NCBI RefSeq assembly: GCF_015351405.1
Contig: NZ_JADKMY010000001.1
Span: 62,001-126,000 of the forward strand
DNA from: Corynebacterium suicordis DSM 45110
GTDB taxonomy: Bacteria; Actinomycetota; Actinomycetes; Mycobacteriales; Mycobacteriaceae
Direction: 5' to 3'
DNA length: 64,000 nucleotides
The notes below the pieces were generated by a model. It was not told the DNA's origin. It was given only the letters and a program-made list of their open reading frames with translations, and made no database searches. Shown here piece after piece: positions 26,526-36,329 of the stretch (its first letter is position 1; each line of letters opens with the position of its first letter). The position numbers and the translations under genes were made by a program.

Positions 26526-28016
26526 ATGGTGAATCGCATCGGTTTCGACCGCGAAAAGTACATTGAACTCCAATCCGCGCACATCCAAAAGCGCAGGCAG
26601 GAGCTCGGGGGAAAGCTCTACCTGGAGATGGGTGGCAAGCTCTTCGATGATCACCACGCCTCCCGCGTTCTGCCGGGTTTCACGCCCGATAACAAGATCG
26701 CGATGCTGGATAACATCAAAGACGATGTGGAGATCCTCATCTGCATCAACGCGAAGGATCTGGAGCGTCACAAGATTCGCGCTGACCTGGGCATCACCTA
26801 CGAAGATGATGTGCTGCGGCTCATCGATGTGTTCCGCGACCGGGGGTTCCTCGCGGAAAACGTGGTGCTCACCCAGATGGAAGAAGACAACCGCCTGGCC
26901 GCTGCCTTCGTGGAGCGGCTGGAGCGCTTGGGTCTGAAAGTTGCCCGCCACCGGGTGATCCCGGGTTATCCCACGAACATGGATCTCATCGTTTCCGATG
27001 AAGGCTTGGGCCGCAATGAGTACGCGGAAACTACTCGCGACCTGGTGGTTGTCACCGCACCTGGGCCTGGATCGGGCAAGCTGGCCACCTGTCTCTCCCA
27101 GGTGTTCCACGAGCACAAGCGTGGTGTGAACGCGGGCTACGCCAAGTTTGAGACGTTCCCCATCTGGAACCTCCCGCTGGAGCACCCCGTGAACCTGGCA
27201 TATGAAGCCGCCACGGTGGACCTCAACGACGCCAACGTGATTGATCACTTCCACCTCACCGCTTACGGCGAATCCACGGTGAACTACAACCGCGATGTGG
27301 AAGCCTTCCCGCTGCTCAAGACCCTTCTGCAGCGATTGACGGACACCACGCCTTATGAATCCCCCACGGACATGGGCGTGAACATGGCCGGAGCCTGCAT
27401 CACCGATGATGAGGCCTGCCGCGAAGCTTCACGTCAGGAGATCATCCGCCGCTACTTCAAGGCACTGGTGGATGAGGCGCGCGGCGGTTTGGATAGCACC
27501 CAGTCTGATCGCGCAGCTGTGGTGATGACCAAGGCCGGCATCACCGCAGATAACCGCGCGGTGGTGGCTCCAGCGCGTGACGTTGAGCAGCGCACCGAAC
27601 AGCCCGGCGCGGCCATCGAACTTCCCGACGGCACCATCGTCACCGGCCGCACCAGCGAACTGCTGGGTTGCTCCTCATCCATGCTGCTCAACGCGCTCAA
27701 GCACCTGGCGGGCATCCCCGATGAGCAGCACCTGCTCTCCCCCGGCTCCATCGCGCCTATTCAGCGCCTCAAGACCAAGCACCTGGGGAGTCAAAACCCG
27801 CGCCTGCACACCGATGAAGTGCTCATCGCGCTGAGCGTTTCTGCAGAGACCAGCCCGGAGGCCGAACAGGCTCTCACGCAGCTGAAATCCCTGCGTGGCT
27901 GCGATGTTCACGTCACCACGATCCTGGGATCCGTGGATGAGCAGGTCTTCCGCAGCCTCGGTGCCCAGGTCACGTGCGACCCGAAGTTTGCGCGCAAGAC
28001 GCTGTACCAGAAGTAG
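26526..28016 (+). CDS. DUF1846 family protein
   Basis: 496 residues. Starts [20 protein letters not shown] and contains [20 protein letters not shown] and [20 protein letters not shown], the latter a P-loop-like GPGSGK. This is the DUF1846 family, about 500 residues, widespread in Gram-positive bacteria and without a settled function. Soluble, no signal peptide. Convergent with the next gene, 4 bases between the stops. Confidence 0.85.
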   Translation: MVNRIGFDREKYIELQSAHIQKRRQELGGKLYLEMGGKLFDDHHASRVLPGFTPDNKIAMLDNIKDDVEILICINAKDLERHKIRADLGITYEDDVLRLIDVFRDRGFLAENVVLTQMEEDNRLAAAFVERLERLGLKVARHRVIPGYPTNMDLIVSDEGLGRNEYAETTRDLVVVTAPGPGSGKLATCLSQVFHEHKRGVNAGYAKFETFPIWNLPLEHPVNLAYEAATVDLNDANVIDHFHLTAYGESTVNYNRDVEAFPLLKTLLQRLTDTTPYESPTDMGVNMAGACITDDEACREASRQEIIRRYFKALVDEARGGLDSTQSDRAAVVMTKAGITADNRAVVAPARDVEQRTEQPGAAIELPDGTIVTGRTSELLGCSSSMLLNALKHLAGIPDEQHLLSPGSIAPIQRLKTKHLGSQNPRLHTDEVLIALSVSAETSPEAEQALTQLKSLRGCDVHVTTILGSVDEQVFRSLGAQVTCDPKFARKTLYQK

Positions 28017-28020
28017 TTGC

Positions 28021-29286
28021 TTAGCCCCGCTCGCTGAGCCATTTCGCATAGCGACGACGGTTCACTTCATCACGGACGAAATCCCATCCGAATGCCAATA
28101 ATGCTGGGAACTTCGGCAACGGGGATCGTCCTCTGCCCACGCGACGCATCTGGTAGCGCACGCGCGCCATGGATATCGCCGAGGCAATTGCCTTGTCCTT
28201 GATACGGACGGGAGCGAGTGTGACGCGAGCGGAGGCGTCGACCTTCCATTTCTCCGGAAGGTTCGGATCCACGGCAAGCGCCGTGCCCATTCCCACCACG
28301 GCCACGCCACTGGAGATGACGGCTTCAGCGGTTTCCCGGCGTGTGACTCCGCCTGTGACCATCAGTGGAATGGGGCTATCGTCAACCAACTGCTCCGCGA
28401 GCTCGAGGAAGTACGCCTCGCGCGCGGCGGTTCGCTCGTCCTGCTTCGATTGATCCTCGGAGTCGCTGGACTGCGAGTTTCCAGTCATGGCTGGACTTTC
28501 GTAACTTCCGCCGGAGAGTTCCACCAGATCCACACCCAATGGTGCAAGCATCTCGATGACGCGGGCAGCATCCTGCTCATCGAATCCACCACGCTGGAAG
28601 TCTGCGGAATTCAGCTTCACAGCGACGGTAAAATCTGGCTTTACCTCAGCGCGAATGCGGCGAATAACCTCCATCAGCATTCGCGCACGGTTCTCCAGGC
28701 TGCCGCCCCACTGATCGGTGCGCTTGTTCACCAACGGCGAGAGAAACTGCGAGAGCAGATATCCGTGCGCCGCGTGAACTTCCACTCCATCGAAGCCAGC
28801 CTCTTCTGCACGGTTGGCCGTATCCACGAAGCGCTGGATGGTCTGCTCGATCTGCGCTTCGGTCATCTCTTCGGCCTCAGCGAACATGGAGCTGGTGCGT
28901 CCCGTATTCACTCGGCTGGCTGAAGGCCCCCATGCCACGCCCGGCATGTTTGCTTGTACTTGGCGGCCGGGGTGATTGATCTGCATCCAGATCTTTGCAC
29001 CGCCGCTGTGCGCGGCTTCCACCCATTTCCGGAAGAGCTCGATAGGAGAGTTCTTGTCCAGCACTACTCCGCCGGGGCCGGTGAGGGCGGCGTCGTGCAC
29101 CATGACGTTGCCTGTGAGAAGGAGGCCCGAACCTCCCATTGACCACGCGCGATACAGTGTCAAGAGTTGCTCTCCGGGGAGCTGCCCGGAGGCTGCCATG
29201 CGCTCTTCCATGGCTGCCTTGGCAATTCGATTAGGTAGTTCTTGCCCATTGGGCAGCGTCAGGGGTTGGAAGAGTGCGTGCGACAT
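28021..29286 (-). CDS. old-yellow-enzyme-family NADH:flavin oxidoreductase
   Basis: 421 residues; AAAGGA just before ATG 29286. FMN-binding TIM barrel: LPNRIAKAAMEERMA at the start, INHPGRQVQANMPG, the substrate-binding VEVHAAHGYLLSQFLSP with RTDQWGGSLENR, and GVAVVGMGTALAVDPNLPEK at the FMN phosphate site. Reduces activated C=C bonds of unknown physiological substrate. No C-terminal FAD/NAD domain, so not a full 2,4-dienoyl-CoA reductase. Confidence 0.88.
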   Translation of the reverse strand: MSHALFQPLTLPNGQELPNRIAKAAMEERMAASGQLPGEQLLTLYRAWSMGGSGLLLTGNVMVHDAALTGPGGVVLDKNSPIELFRKWVEAAHSGGAKIWMQINHPGRQVQANMPGVAWGPSASRVNTGRTSSMFAEAEEMTEAQIEQTIQRFVDTANRAEEAGFDGVEVHAAHGYLLSQFLSPLVNKRTDQWGGSLENRARMLMEVIRRIRAEVKPDFTVAVKLNSADFQRGGFDEQDAARVIEMLAPLGVDLVELSGGSYESPAMTGNSQSSDSEDQSKQDERTAAREAYFLELAEQLVDDSPIPLMVTGGVTRRETAEAVISSGVAVVGMGTALAVDPNLPEKWKVDASARVTLAPVRIKDKAIASAISMARVRYQMRRVGRGRSPLPKFPALLAFGWDFVRDEVNRRRYAKWLSERG

Positions 29287-29371
29287 GATTTCCTTTCTCG
29301 TCGCCTCAGCGTATGGGGCTGTGGCGCACCGCGCACCATCACAGAGCACTTGGCCACAGCCTCTCACGCAG

Positions 29372-29821
29372 TTACTTTGGCAACCCCGCGGCCTTCAGAG
29401 CTGCGGCGATGAGCGCGGGCTGTCCGAACAGACGAGCCAGACGCTTGCCATCGGTGTCCAGCCCAAAACCATCCTTGCGCTCGGCATACTGGCCGATGTT
29501 TCCGGGGAAAATCGCCGCATAAAAAGCCGCGAGAGCCACGCCCACTTGGCGACGCTGCGCAGGCAACGCAGCCAGCGCCACACCCAAGGCAATCTCCGCC
29601 ACGCCGGATCCCAGCACCACCGCGTCTTCATCCACAGGCATCCAATCAGGCACCTGCGCCTGGAACTCCTTGCGGTTCGTGGTCAGGTGCGAAACGCCCG
29701 CGTACGTCATGAATGCGCCCAGGGCGTAGCGCGCCACGTTTTCGGAGGTGGTTGGCTTTCCTGCCGAACCCAGGTACCGCTTCTTTGCCTTGTCCAATCG
29801 CTTGCTCACGCTGTTACCCAT
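29372..29821 (-). CDS. DoxX-like small membrane protein
   Basis: 149 residues, GAGGAG 10 bases before ATG 29821. Hydrophobic segments around ARYALGAFMTYAGVSHLT, VLGSGVAEIALGVALAALPA and VGVALAAFYAAIFPGNIGQY, the last resembling the DoxX family. Two genes of this general type are in the window (the other at 6988-7683). It ends 85 bases before the oxidoreductase gene start and may be co-transcribed with it. Confidence 0.65.
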   Translation of the reverse strand: MGNSVSKRLDKAKKRYLGSAGKPTTSENVARYALGAFMTYAGVSHLTTNRKEFQAQVPDWMPVDEDAVVLGSGVAEIALGVALAALPAQRRQVGVALAAFYAAIFPGNIGQYAERKDGFGLDTDGKRLARLFGQPALIAAALKAAGLPK

Positions 29822-29934
29822 CAGAGACCAACTCCTCAATCCAGACTGTTTTTATAAACAACCCGACTCTACGACTCCCCCGCACAAATTTCAGAAAACC
29901 CAAGCAATCTAATCAGCGGCGTCGAGAAAAAGAG

Positions 29935-30744
29935 TCAGATGAACAGCAACAACGAGAGCGCCATGATCGCCATTCCCAGCACTAATCCGTAGATCGCCGC
30001 ATGGTTCTTCCCCGTGGCGATTGCCGCCGGCAGCAGCTCATCCAGGCTGATAAACACCATGATTCCGGCCACCAGCGGGAACACGAGACCCAGCGTCAGC
30101 GGCCCCATCAGCGGCAAGAACAGAAGGAATCCCACGAGGGCCCCGGCTGGCTCGGCCAAACCGGATAAGGTCGCCCACCTCACGGCCTTGCGCCTATCCT
30201 CCGTCGCCTCCCGAATGGGCACGGCCACGGCAATTCCCTCGGGGATGTTGTGAATCGCGATCGCCAGAGCCACCGGCAGCGCGATCGTTAGATCCTCCAG
30301 CCCGGAAATGAAGGTGGCAAAACCCTCCGGGAAATTATGAATACCGATGGCCACCGCGGTCATCACCCCGGTCTTCATCATTGCGGGTTCTGGCCCTCTC
30401 CCCCCTTTTCCCGACGCCCCCTCTGTCCCGTGCGGGTTCACGTCCTCCGGGACTAATCGATCAATCACGGCGATGAGCAGGATTCCCGCGAAAAAAGCAC
30501 CCACTGCCAGCCAATTCGCGGGGCGCTCCCCCATCTCTTCGCCCAGCGATTCCACGCCAGCCGGGAGGAGTTCCATCATGGAGACGTAGAGCATCACACC
30601 GGCGGACAACCCCAGGGCACCGGCGATGAACTGCGGCCCGGGGTTGCGTTTCATCACAGCGATGAGCCCGCCGATGCCGGTAGCTAACCCGGCAAACAGG
30701 GTCAGCCCAAAAGCGAAAGCCAGGGTGCTTAGCTCAACTCCCAC
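29935..30744 (-). CDS. zupT: ZupT-type ZIP zinc/metal transporter
   Basis: 269 residues from GTG 30744, with GAGGA about 8 bases upstream. About eight membrane helices; the metal-path motifs HNFPEG (helix 4) and HNIPEG (helix 5) are both present. A variable polar loop (NPHGTEGASGKGGRGPEP) lies between helices 3 and 4. Imports Zn and possibly other divalent metals. The second metal-related gene of the window besides the AztD-like lipoprotein. Confidence 0.9.
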   Translation of the reverse strand: MGVELSTLAFAFGLTLFAGLATGIGGLIAVMKRNPGPQFIAGALGLSAGVMLYVSMMELLPAGVESLGEEMGERPANWLAVGAFFAGILLIAVIDRLVPEDVNPHGTEGASGKGGRGPEPAMMKTGVMTAVAIGIHNFPEGFATFISGLEDLTIALPVALAIAIHNIPEGIAVAVPIREATEDRRKAVRWATLSGLAEPAGALVGFLLFLPLMGPLTLGLVFPLVAGIMVFISLDELLPAAIATGKNHAAIYGLVLGMAIMALSLLLFI

Positions 30745-30794
30745 TTTTCAGTCCTCATCTTTTCGGTGTTCGCTCACGCGCTTAACGCTCTTCA

Positions 30795-31205
30795 TTAATT
30801 GCTGTCCCGCATGCGCGGGGGTTTCTGAAAGACCCAGAAATTCTGCAGGAGAAAATTCAACGTGGTGGCCACTCCTTGAGAGACAAACCAGGCCCAGAAG
30901 AGATAATGCGGAATGTCTGAGAGGTGGCGTCGAAAAAGAAAATCCGTGAGAACCGCGGCCAAGAAACAGAAAAGATACACAGCTGCTGCGCGCAGCTTTT
31001 CCTGGCTGGAACGATCCCCGCCGAACGTAAAATGGCTGTTCAGATAGTACGCCACGATGCTGCCGACGATGTAACTACACGCTCGCGCCACCCATCCAAT
31101 CACCCCAAGATGCAACAGCAACTCGCGCGTGGCGTAATCGCATATCGCGCCCACACAACCGACGGCCACAAACCGAGCTAGTTTTTTCATGGGTTCTAAT
31201 CTCAT
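30795..31205 (-). CDS. GtrA-family membrane protein
   Basis: About 136 residues from ATG 31205; ATG 31190 (MKKLARFVAVGC) is an equally good start. Four helices, with AYYLNSHFTFGG and LNFLLQNFWVF, the two YxxN/F-type signatures of GtrA. GtrA proteins help move polyprenyl-linked sugars across the membrane. The divergent neighbour is a GT87 glycosyltransferase that uses such donors, so a joint role is plausible. An exact dispersed-motif copy lies antisense inside. Confidence 0.85.
   Translation of the reverse strand: MRLEPMKKLARFVAVGCVGAICDYATRELLLHLGVIGWVARACSYIVGSIVAYYLNSHFTFGGDRSSQEKLRAAAVYLFCFLAAVLTDFLFRRHLSDIPHYLFWAWFVSQGVATTLNFLLQNFWVFQKPPRMRDSN
30926..30935 (+). repeat. dispersed GGCGTCGAAA motif, exact copy
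   Basis: Reads GAGAGGTGGCGTCGAAAAAG, antisense inside the gtrA-family gene. Confidence 0.7.
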
Positions 31206-31348
31206 TCTCTAGCTGCCGGTCCGCTAGGCAGCGGGGTTAAGCGCAAGTCATCATGGAATACACTAGAACAAACTGTTTTCCCCTCTGCGCTTGGTCGCAG
31301 ATTTATTCGTGCAGATCCGAACACGAAGAAAAGATCCCGACTACTTCC

Positions 31349-32587
31349 ATGAACCAGCTTTTCCTCCGTCTTCCAGCTGAATCTCGTGCCTTTCGGTGGG
31401 TTACTGCTATCGCGTTTCTGGCCGCAGTGTTGTGGTCGCTATTCGATACGAACGGGATCCGCTACCGCTTGGACACGGATGTCTACCGCATCGGGGCGCA
31501 GCGGTTACTTGACGGGCTGGATCTGTACTCCGGCAGTTTCCATATCAAGTGGGAAATCTTCCTGCCCTTCACTTACCCGCCCATCGCGGCGCTGGCTTTT
31601 ACGCCTTTGACCCTCTTCACGGCTCATGGGGCTGGGCTGGTGTTCGGCATCGTCACCACCGGAGTATTGCTGAGCATTTGTTGGATCATGCTGCAGAAAG
31701 TGGCCAAGCTGCCTGCGCAATCCGCAGGATGGTTCTCGCTGCTCTTCACGGCATTACTGCTGGGCTTCGGCCCGGTGATTTCCACCACCACATACGGCCA
31801 GGTCAACCTGGTCCTGCTACTGCTGATTCTGCTGGATTTCACGGTGGTGCCGCGGAAATATCGGGGCATTCTCACCGGCCTGGCCACCGCGTTCAAGCTC
31901 ACCCCGGCCGTGTTCGGCCTCTGGCTGCTGCTGCGCAAAGATTGGTGGTCGATCGTTCGCATGGGCGCCAGCACATTGTTTTTCACTGGTCTGGGATTCT
32001 TGATTCTTCCCCAAGCCTCGATGGACTACTGGTTTGGCACTCTGCAGAAAACTGACCGAATTGGCGGGTTGGAATATGCCTCAAACCAGTCCATCAACGG
32101 TGAATTGTGGCGGTTGGGCTTGCGCACGGCAGACACGGGTTCGCTATGGTGGGTGATCCTCGTGGTTGTGGTGTTCGTAGCCACAGTGGCCTTGATGCTG
32201 CGCCTGTTCAAGCGAGATTTGCCCGTGCTGGCACTCGGCGTAAATGCGCTGTTTGGGTTGCTGGCCAGCCCCGTTTCCTGGGATCACCACTACGTATGGA
32301 TCGTGGTTCTGCTGCTGGCCTTGCTGGCTTGTCTGCTCAATCCCCCGGCTGCTGGTTGGACCCCCGCCCAGTGGAAAACCATTGCTGCCCTGATGGTGGC
32401 GGGCATCCTGTGCTTCGCATCCTCCCCGCGCTATTTGGCACCATCTGGTGAGCACATGGAGAAGGACTGGAATTTCTTCTGGCATGTGCTCGGCAACACC
32501 TACCTGTGGTGGTCCTTGGCCGCTTTCGCAGCGCTCTGGTACCTCACCTCAGCCCGGCATGACCGCGCCCGTTCAATAGCGGTTTAG
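31349..32587 (+). CDS. GT87-family polyprenyl-phosphate-mannose-type glycosyltransferase
   Basis: 412 residues from ATG 31349; the open frame begins at 31253 but the first 32 codons do not look coding. About ten helices. The first loop holds YRLDTDVYRIGAQRLLDGLD, whose Asp pair is the likely catalytic site, and later SPVSWDHHYVW, typical of the family. Members (PimE, Rv2181-like) add mannose to PIM, LM or LAM from polyprenyl-phosphate-mannose on the outer membrane face. Paralogue of the partial gene at 1-426. Confidence 0.8.
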   Translation: MNQLFLRLPAESRAFRWVTAIAFLAAVLWSLFDTNGIRYRLDTDVYRIGAQRLLDGLDLYSGSFHIKWEIFLPFTYPPIAALAFTPLTLFTAHGAGLVFGIVTTGVLLSICWIMLQKVAKLPAQSAGWFSLLFTALLLGFGPVISTTTYGQVNLVLLLLILLDFTVVPRKYRGILTGLATAFKLTPAVFGLWLLLRKDWWSIVRMGASTLFFTGLGFLILPQASMDYWFGTLQKTDRIGGLEYASNQSINGELWRLGLRTADTGSLWWVILVVVVFVATVALMLRLFKRDLPVLALGVNALFGLLASPVSWDHHYVWIVVLLLALLACLLNPPAAGWTPAQWKTIAALMVAGILCFASSPRYLAPSGEHMEKDWNFFWHVLGNTYLWWSLAAFAALWYLTSARHDRARSIAV

Positions 32588-32631
32588 CACTGCGCATCAC
32601 GTTGGCTGACCAGCATTAACTGGCCAGCCGT

Positions 32632-32641
32632 GGCGTCGAAA
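32632..32641 (+). repeat. dispersed GGCGTCGAAA motif, exact copy
   Basis: Reads CGTGGCGTCGAAAAAAACTA in the 58-base gap between two convergent genes. Confidence 0.7.
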
Positions 32642-32645
32642 AAAA

Positions 32646-33431
32646 CTAAGCGGAGCGACGGTAACGGCTGATGGCCAGCGGGCAGAAAATCACCAGGATG
32701 ACCACGATGCCACCCAGCACCGCGAGCAATGGATACTGCATGGGCCAGGAATCCGGCACGGGTGCATCACCCAGGTTGCCGAAGAGTTTGCGCGTCGCCT
32801 GAACCAGGGAAGATACCGGGTTCCACTCCGCGAATACCCGCAGGACGGTGGGCATGGAATCGCTGGGCACAAACGCGTTGGAGAGGAACGTCAGCGGGAA
32901 CAGCACCATGAAAGTGGCGGAGTTCATGGCCTCCACGGACTTGACCATCAGGCCCAGCCACACCATCACCCAGGAAAAAGCCCAGCTGAACAGCAAAAGC
33001 AGGCCAAAGCCACCGAGGAATCCCAACAATCCGCCTTCCGGGCGCCAACCCACGGCCAAGCCGGTGAGCACCATGACGATCAAAGACACCGTGTTGAGCA
33101 TTAGGTCCGTCACGGTGCGGGCGAAGACCACGGCGGACTGGCTCATGGGCAGGGTTTTGAAGCGGTCGATGAGACCATCCTTCTTGTCCTGCGCCATGAA
33201 CATGCCACTGAACGTGGAGCCGAAGATGGCGGTTTGCGCGAAGATGCCCGCCATGAGGAAGTTGGTGTAATCCGTGCCCGGCACATTGATCGCACCGCCG
33301 AATACCTGGCTGAACAGCACCACGAACATGATCGGCTGTGCCACCGCGAAGACGATCACGTCAGGGGTGCGCTTGGCGCGAATCAGGTTGCGCAGCGTGA
33401 CCGCGCGTACGTCATTTATCCATCGACTCAT
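32646..33431 (-). CDS. ABC-2 type exporter permease (DrrB-like)
   Basis: 261 residues, six helices, ATGA overlap with the ATPase gene upstream. MSRWINDVRAVTLRNLIRAK then FAVAQPIMFVVLFSQVFGGA is the usual opening of daunorubicin-type permeases; LTFLSNAFVP is also typical. Forms an exporter with the next entry. Substrate unknown (drug or lipid). Confidence 0.88.
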   Translation of the reverse strand: MSRWINDVRAVTLRNLIRAKRTPDVIVFAVAQPIMFVVLFSQVFGGAINVPGTDYTNFLMAGIFAQTAIFGSTFSGMFMAQDKKDGLIDRFKTLPMSQSAVVFARTVTDLMLNTVSLIVMVLTGLAVGWRPEGGLLGFLGGFGLLLLFSWAFSWVMVWLGLMVKSVEAMNSATFMVLFPLTFLSNAFVPSDSMPTVLRVFAEWNPVSSLVQATRKLFGNLGDAPVPDSWPMQYPLLAVLGGIVVILVIFCPLAISRYRRSA

Positions 33432-34387
33432 TGTCCGTCACCGGCCTTTCCACCTGTGAGCTGCAGGAACACATCGTCGAGGCTGGGTCGGGCCAGGCCT
33501 GCGTCGTGTACCGCAATGTTGTTGTCCCGCAATCCGCCCAGCACGTGCTGAAGAGCGGAGGTGCCATCGTGAACCTGTGCGGCCACGGTGCGGTCCTGCA
33601 CGGAGATGGCTTGCTCGTTCTGCGCGACCTCGGCGATGAGGCGGCGGACGGTGTCCACATCCTCGGCCTCCACGGCCGTGATCTGCACGCGCTGTCCGCC
33701 CACGCGGGTTTTCAGCTCATCCGCGGTGCCTTCGGCGATCACTCGGCCGTGATCCACCACGCTGATCTCGTTGGCCAATGCATCGGCCTCTTCGAGGTAC
33801 TGGGTGGTGAGCAGCAGCGTGGTGCCGCGGCTCACGCGATCCCGAATGACATCCCACAGCGCCAAACGCGCCGCGGGATCCAGCCCGGTAGTGGGCTCAT
33901 CGAGGAAGAGGATCTGCGGATCATTGACCAGCGAGGCCGCCAAGTCCGCACGCCTACGCATGCCGCCGGAGAATCCCTTGATGGGCCGGTTCGCGGCCTT
34001 CTGCAAGGTGAAGATTTCCAGGAGCTCATCTGCGCGAGCCTTCGCCTGCTTCTCCCCGAGGTGGAACAAGCGACCCACGAGAACCAGGTTCTCCCGAGCG
34101 GTGAGTTCTTCATCGATGGTGGCGTACTGGCCCGAGGCACCGATGATCCTGCGCACGTCATCGGGCCTTTGCGTGACATCAATCCCGGCCACTGTCGCCT
34201 GCCCGGAAGTGGGCTTGCTCAGGGTTGTCAGGACTTTAACGGTGGTAGTTTTGCCGGCGCCGTTGGGTCCGAGAAGTCCCCTCACCGTGCCTTCTTCGAC
34301 GGTGAGGTTCAGCCCGTCCAGGGCCTTAACCTCACCTTTCTTACTTGGATAGATCTTTCGCACATCGCGAAGTTCGATAAGGGACAT
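33428..34387 (-). CDS. ABC exporter ATPase (DrrA-like)
   Basis: 319 residues from ATG 34387. Walker A GPNGAGKTT, signature FSGGMRRRADLAASL, Walker B ILFLDEPTTGLDP, H-loop region TQYLEEAD, then the C-terminal extension of DrrA-type ATPases (about 80 residues). TAGATT is placed 7 bases before the start, consistent with a leaderless message. Co-transcribed with the permease. Confidence 0.9.
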   Translation of the reverse strand: MSLIELRDVRKIYPSKKGEVKALDGLNLTVEEGTVRGLLGPNGAGKTTTVKVLTTLSKPTSGQATVAGIDVTQRPDDVRRIIGASGQYATIDEELTARENLVLVGRLFHLGEKQAKARADELLEIFTLQKAANRPIKGFSGGMRRRADLAASLVNDPQILFLDEPTTGLDPAARLALWDVIRDRVSRGTTLLLTTQYLEEADALANEISVVDHGRVIAEGTADELKTRVGGQRVQITAVEAEDVDTVRRLIAEVAQNEQAISVQDRTVAAQVHDGTSALQHVLGGLRDNNIAVHDAGLARPSLDDVFLQLTGGKAGDGQ

Positions 34388-34519
34388 GTCATGCAATCTA
34401 CAGCACGCTCAACCCCGCTGCGTATCCGGAATGAGCCGAGTAGCCGTTTTGCTACCGTACTGCAAAAATATGGGTCTACGTGGGGTTTTGCGACCTTACT
34501 TGCGTGTGCTCGCTCACCC

Positions 34520-35134
34520 TCACAGCCAGCCGTTCTCCTCTGCGGCCCGCACTGCAGCATGCCGATTGCCCGCCCCGGTCTTGGCTATCAACGAGGACAT
34601 GTGATTCCGCACCGTGCCCGCAGACAGGTGCATCTCTTTGGCGATCTCCCGCACGCTCCCGCCCTTGAGCGCCACGTGACACACCTCCACCTCCCTCTCG
34701 GTCAGCGGACTATTTGGCGTAAATAGAGAATCCTCCGCGAGCGTCGGATCCACCACGCGCAGGCCAGCAGCCACGCGTCGAATCGCCTCTGCCAGCTGCG
34801 CGGGCGGCGTGTCCTTGACGATGAACCCACTCGCACCCTCCTGCAGCGCCCGGCGAACATAACCCGGCCGGCCGAAAGTAGTCACGATCAGCGAACGCAC
34901 GTGCGGAGCCTGCATCTTCAACAACCCCGCCGCCTCGATGCCCGTGAGCCCCGGCATCTCAATGTCCAACACCGCCACGTCCACACGATGCTCGAGTGCC
35001 GCGGCCACCACCAGATCCCCCGAACCCACTTCCGCCACCACGCTGATATCCCGCTCAGTGTTGAGCAGCGCCGCCAGCGCCCCGCGCACTAGTTGCTGGT
35101 CATCGGCGATCAGAACCCGAATCTGCTCATTCAT
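34520..35134 (-). CDS. NarL/FixJ-family response regulator
   Basis: 204 residues. Receiver domain 1-120 with the phosphoacceptor Asp in VAVLDIEMPG and switch residues VTTFGRPGYV; LuxR-type HTH at about 140-200 (LTEREVEVCHVALKGGSVRE, then TVRNHMSSLIAKTGAG). The start overlaps the kinase gene by 8 bases. Last gene of the exporter/two-component operon. Confidence 0.92.
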   Translation of the reverse strand: MNEQIRVLIADDQQLVRGALAALLNTERDISVVAEVGSGDLVVAAALEHRVDVAVLDIEMPGLTGIEAAGLLKMQAPHVRSLIVTTFGRPGYVRRALQEGASGFIVKDTPPAQLAEAIRRVAAGLRVVDPTLAEDSLFTPNSPLTEREVEVCHVALKGGSVREIAKEMHLSAGTVRNHMSSLIAKTGAGNRHAAVRAAEENGWL

Positions 35135-36329
35135 GTGCGCTATCTTCCTTGTTTATCGACGCCGCCATCTTCCGACTCGGCGCCTCCTTATCCCCGGACA
35201 TGGTTAACAACACGCGAGTTCCCGAGGGTTGAGCCGGAGAGATGATCAGTTGGCCCCCGGCTTCCTCTGCCCGGCGCGTGAGCCCGCGCAACCCGCCGCC
35301 GGGGTGATTCCCGGGCTCGAGTTCGCCAATTCCGCGGCCGTTATCTGCGATTTCCAGTTGTTCTGGAGTGACCAGCACTTGGCACGATGTGGCGCTCGAG
35401 TGCCGGATGATGTTCGTGACCGCCTCGCGCAATACCCAGGAGTAGAGCTGCGCGTTCACCCCGGAGACGCGCTGCGCGGAATCTGGGTCCGGCAGGTCTG
35501 CCTGAATCCCCGTAGTACTGAGTGCGCGCTTGGCAGCGGATACCTCACCGGCGAAATCGGGGCGCTCGATGCGCGTGACTGTAGAGCGCACTTCCGCTAG
35601 AGCGGTACGGGAGAGGTGCGCGATCTCCTCCAGCTCGGCGCGTACTGCAATCGTGTCTGAATCCACCAGCGTGCGCGCCAACTCTGCCTTGAGGTTGATC
35701 ACGGTGAGGGAATGCCCCAGTAGGTCGTGGACATCCCTGGCTAGTCGCTCCCGCTCGCGCAACACCATCACCTTTTGCTCGTCACGTTTGCGTGTCTCCG
35801 TGAAATCCACTGCCAGCGCTAAGGGGATGATCACGGCCGAACAGCTCGCCACGAGCAGCATGTACGTGGCAAAGATGTACTGACCGCGAAAAGCCAGGAA
35901 CGTGACCCCGAGGGCAACCACAGCCGTCACCAGCCCAGCAGGGATCCCCCAGCGTCGGGGCAATCCATAACAGAGCATGGCCATGAGCCACGGGGTGTAG
36001 TTGACGATGTGAAAGCCGATCAGCACCGCGATACCCGCCAGGCACAGTAGCACCAGGATGACCCACGCCCAGACCAGATGATCCTCGCGTCGCTGCCTCC
36101 ATGAGGCCAACAACCCGAACCCACCGGTGTAAACCACAGCGAAAACCACGTTGAGCAGCAGGAAGATAATCTTCTTCGCCAGGGATTCTTCCCGCGAAAG
36201 CGTGTTCAGGATGGGATAGGCCAGCATCAACAGCCACACTCCGGCGAAAACCGCGTTGGACATATGGAACTTCAAGCGGGGCTGGCGTTCCATCTGTCCC
36301 ATCGCGGAGGACGCGTCTGTGGGTGTCAC
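35127..36329 (-). CDS. sensor histidine kinase (HisKA_3 type)
   Basis: 400 residues from GTG 36329, which overlaps the permease stop as GTGA and has AAAGG upstream; the longer frame to 36365 is unlikely. About six membrane helices in the first 200 residues with no large outside loop, the layout of kinases that sense through the membrane or a partner transporter. The H-box ERLARDVHDLLGHSLTVINL and the N/G boxes REAVTNIIRHS and DNGRGIGEL follow. Confidence 0.9.
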   Translation of the reverse strand: MTPTDASSAMGQMERQPRLKFHMSNAVFAGVWLLMLAYPILNTLSREESLAKKIIFLLLNVVFAVVYTGGFGLLASWRQRREDHLVWAWVILVLLCLAGIAVLIGFHIVNYTPWLMAMLCYGLPRRWGIPAGLVTAVVALGVTFLAFRGQYIFATYMLLVASCSAVIIPLALAVDFTETRKRDEQKVMVLRERERLARDVHDLLGHSLTVINLKAELARTLVDSDTIAVRAELEEIAHLSRTALAEVRSTVTRIERPDFAGEVSAAKRALSTTGIQADLPDPDSAQRVSGVNAQLYSWVLREAVTNIIRHSSATSCQVLVTPEQLEIADNGRGIGELEPGNHPGGGLRGLTRRAEEAGGQLIISPAQPSGTRVLLTMSGDKEAPSRKMAASINKEDSAHE

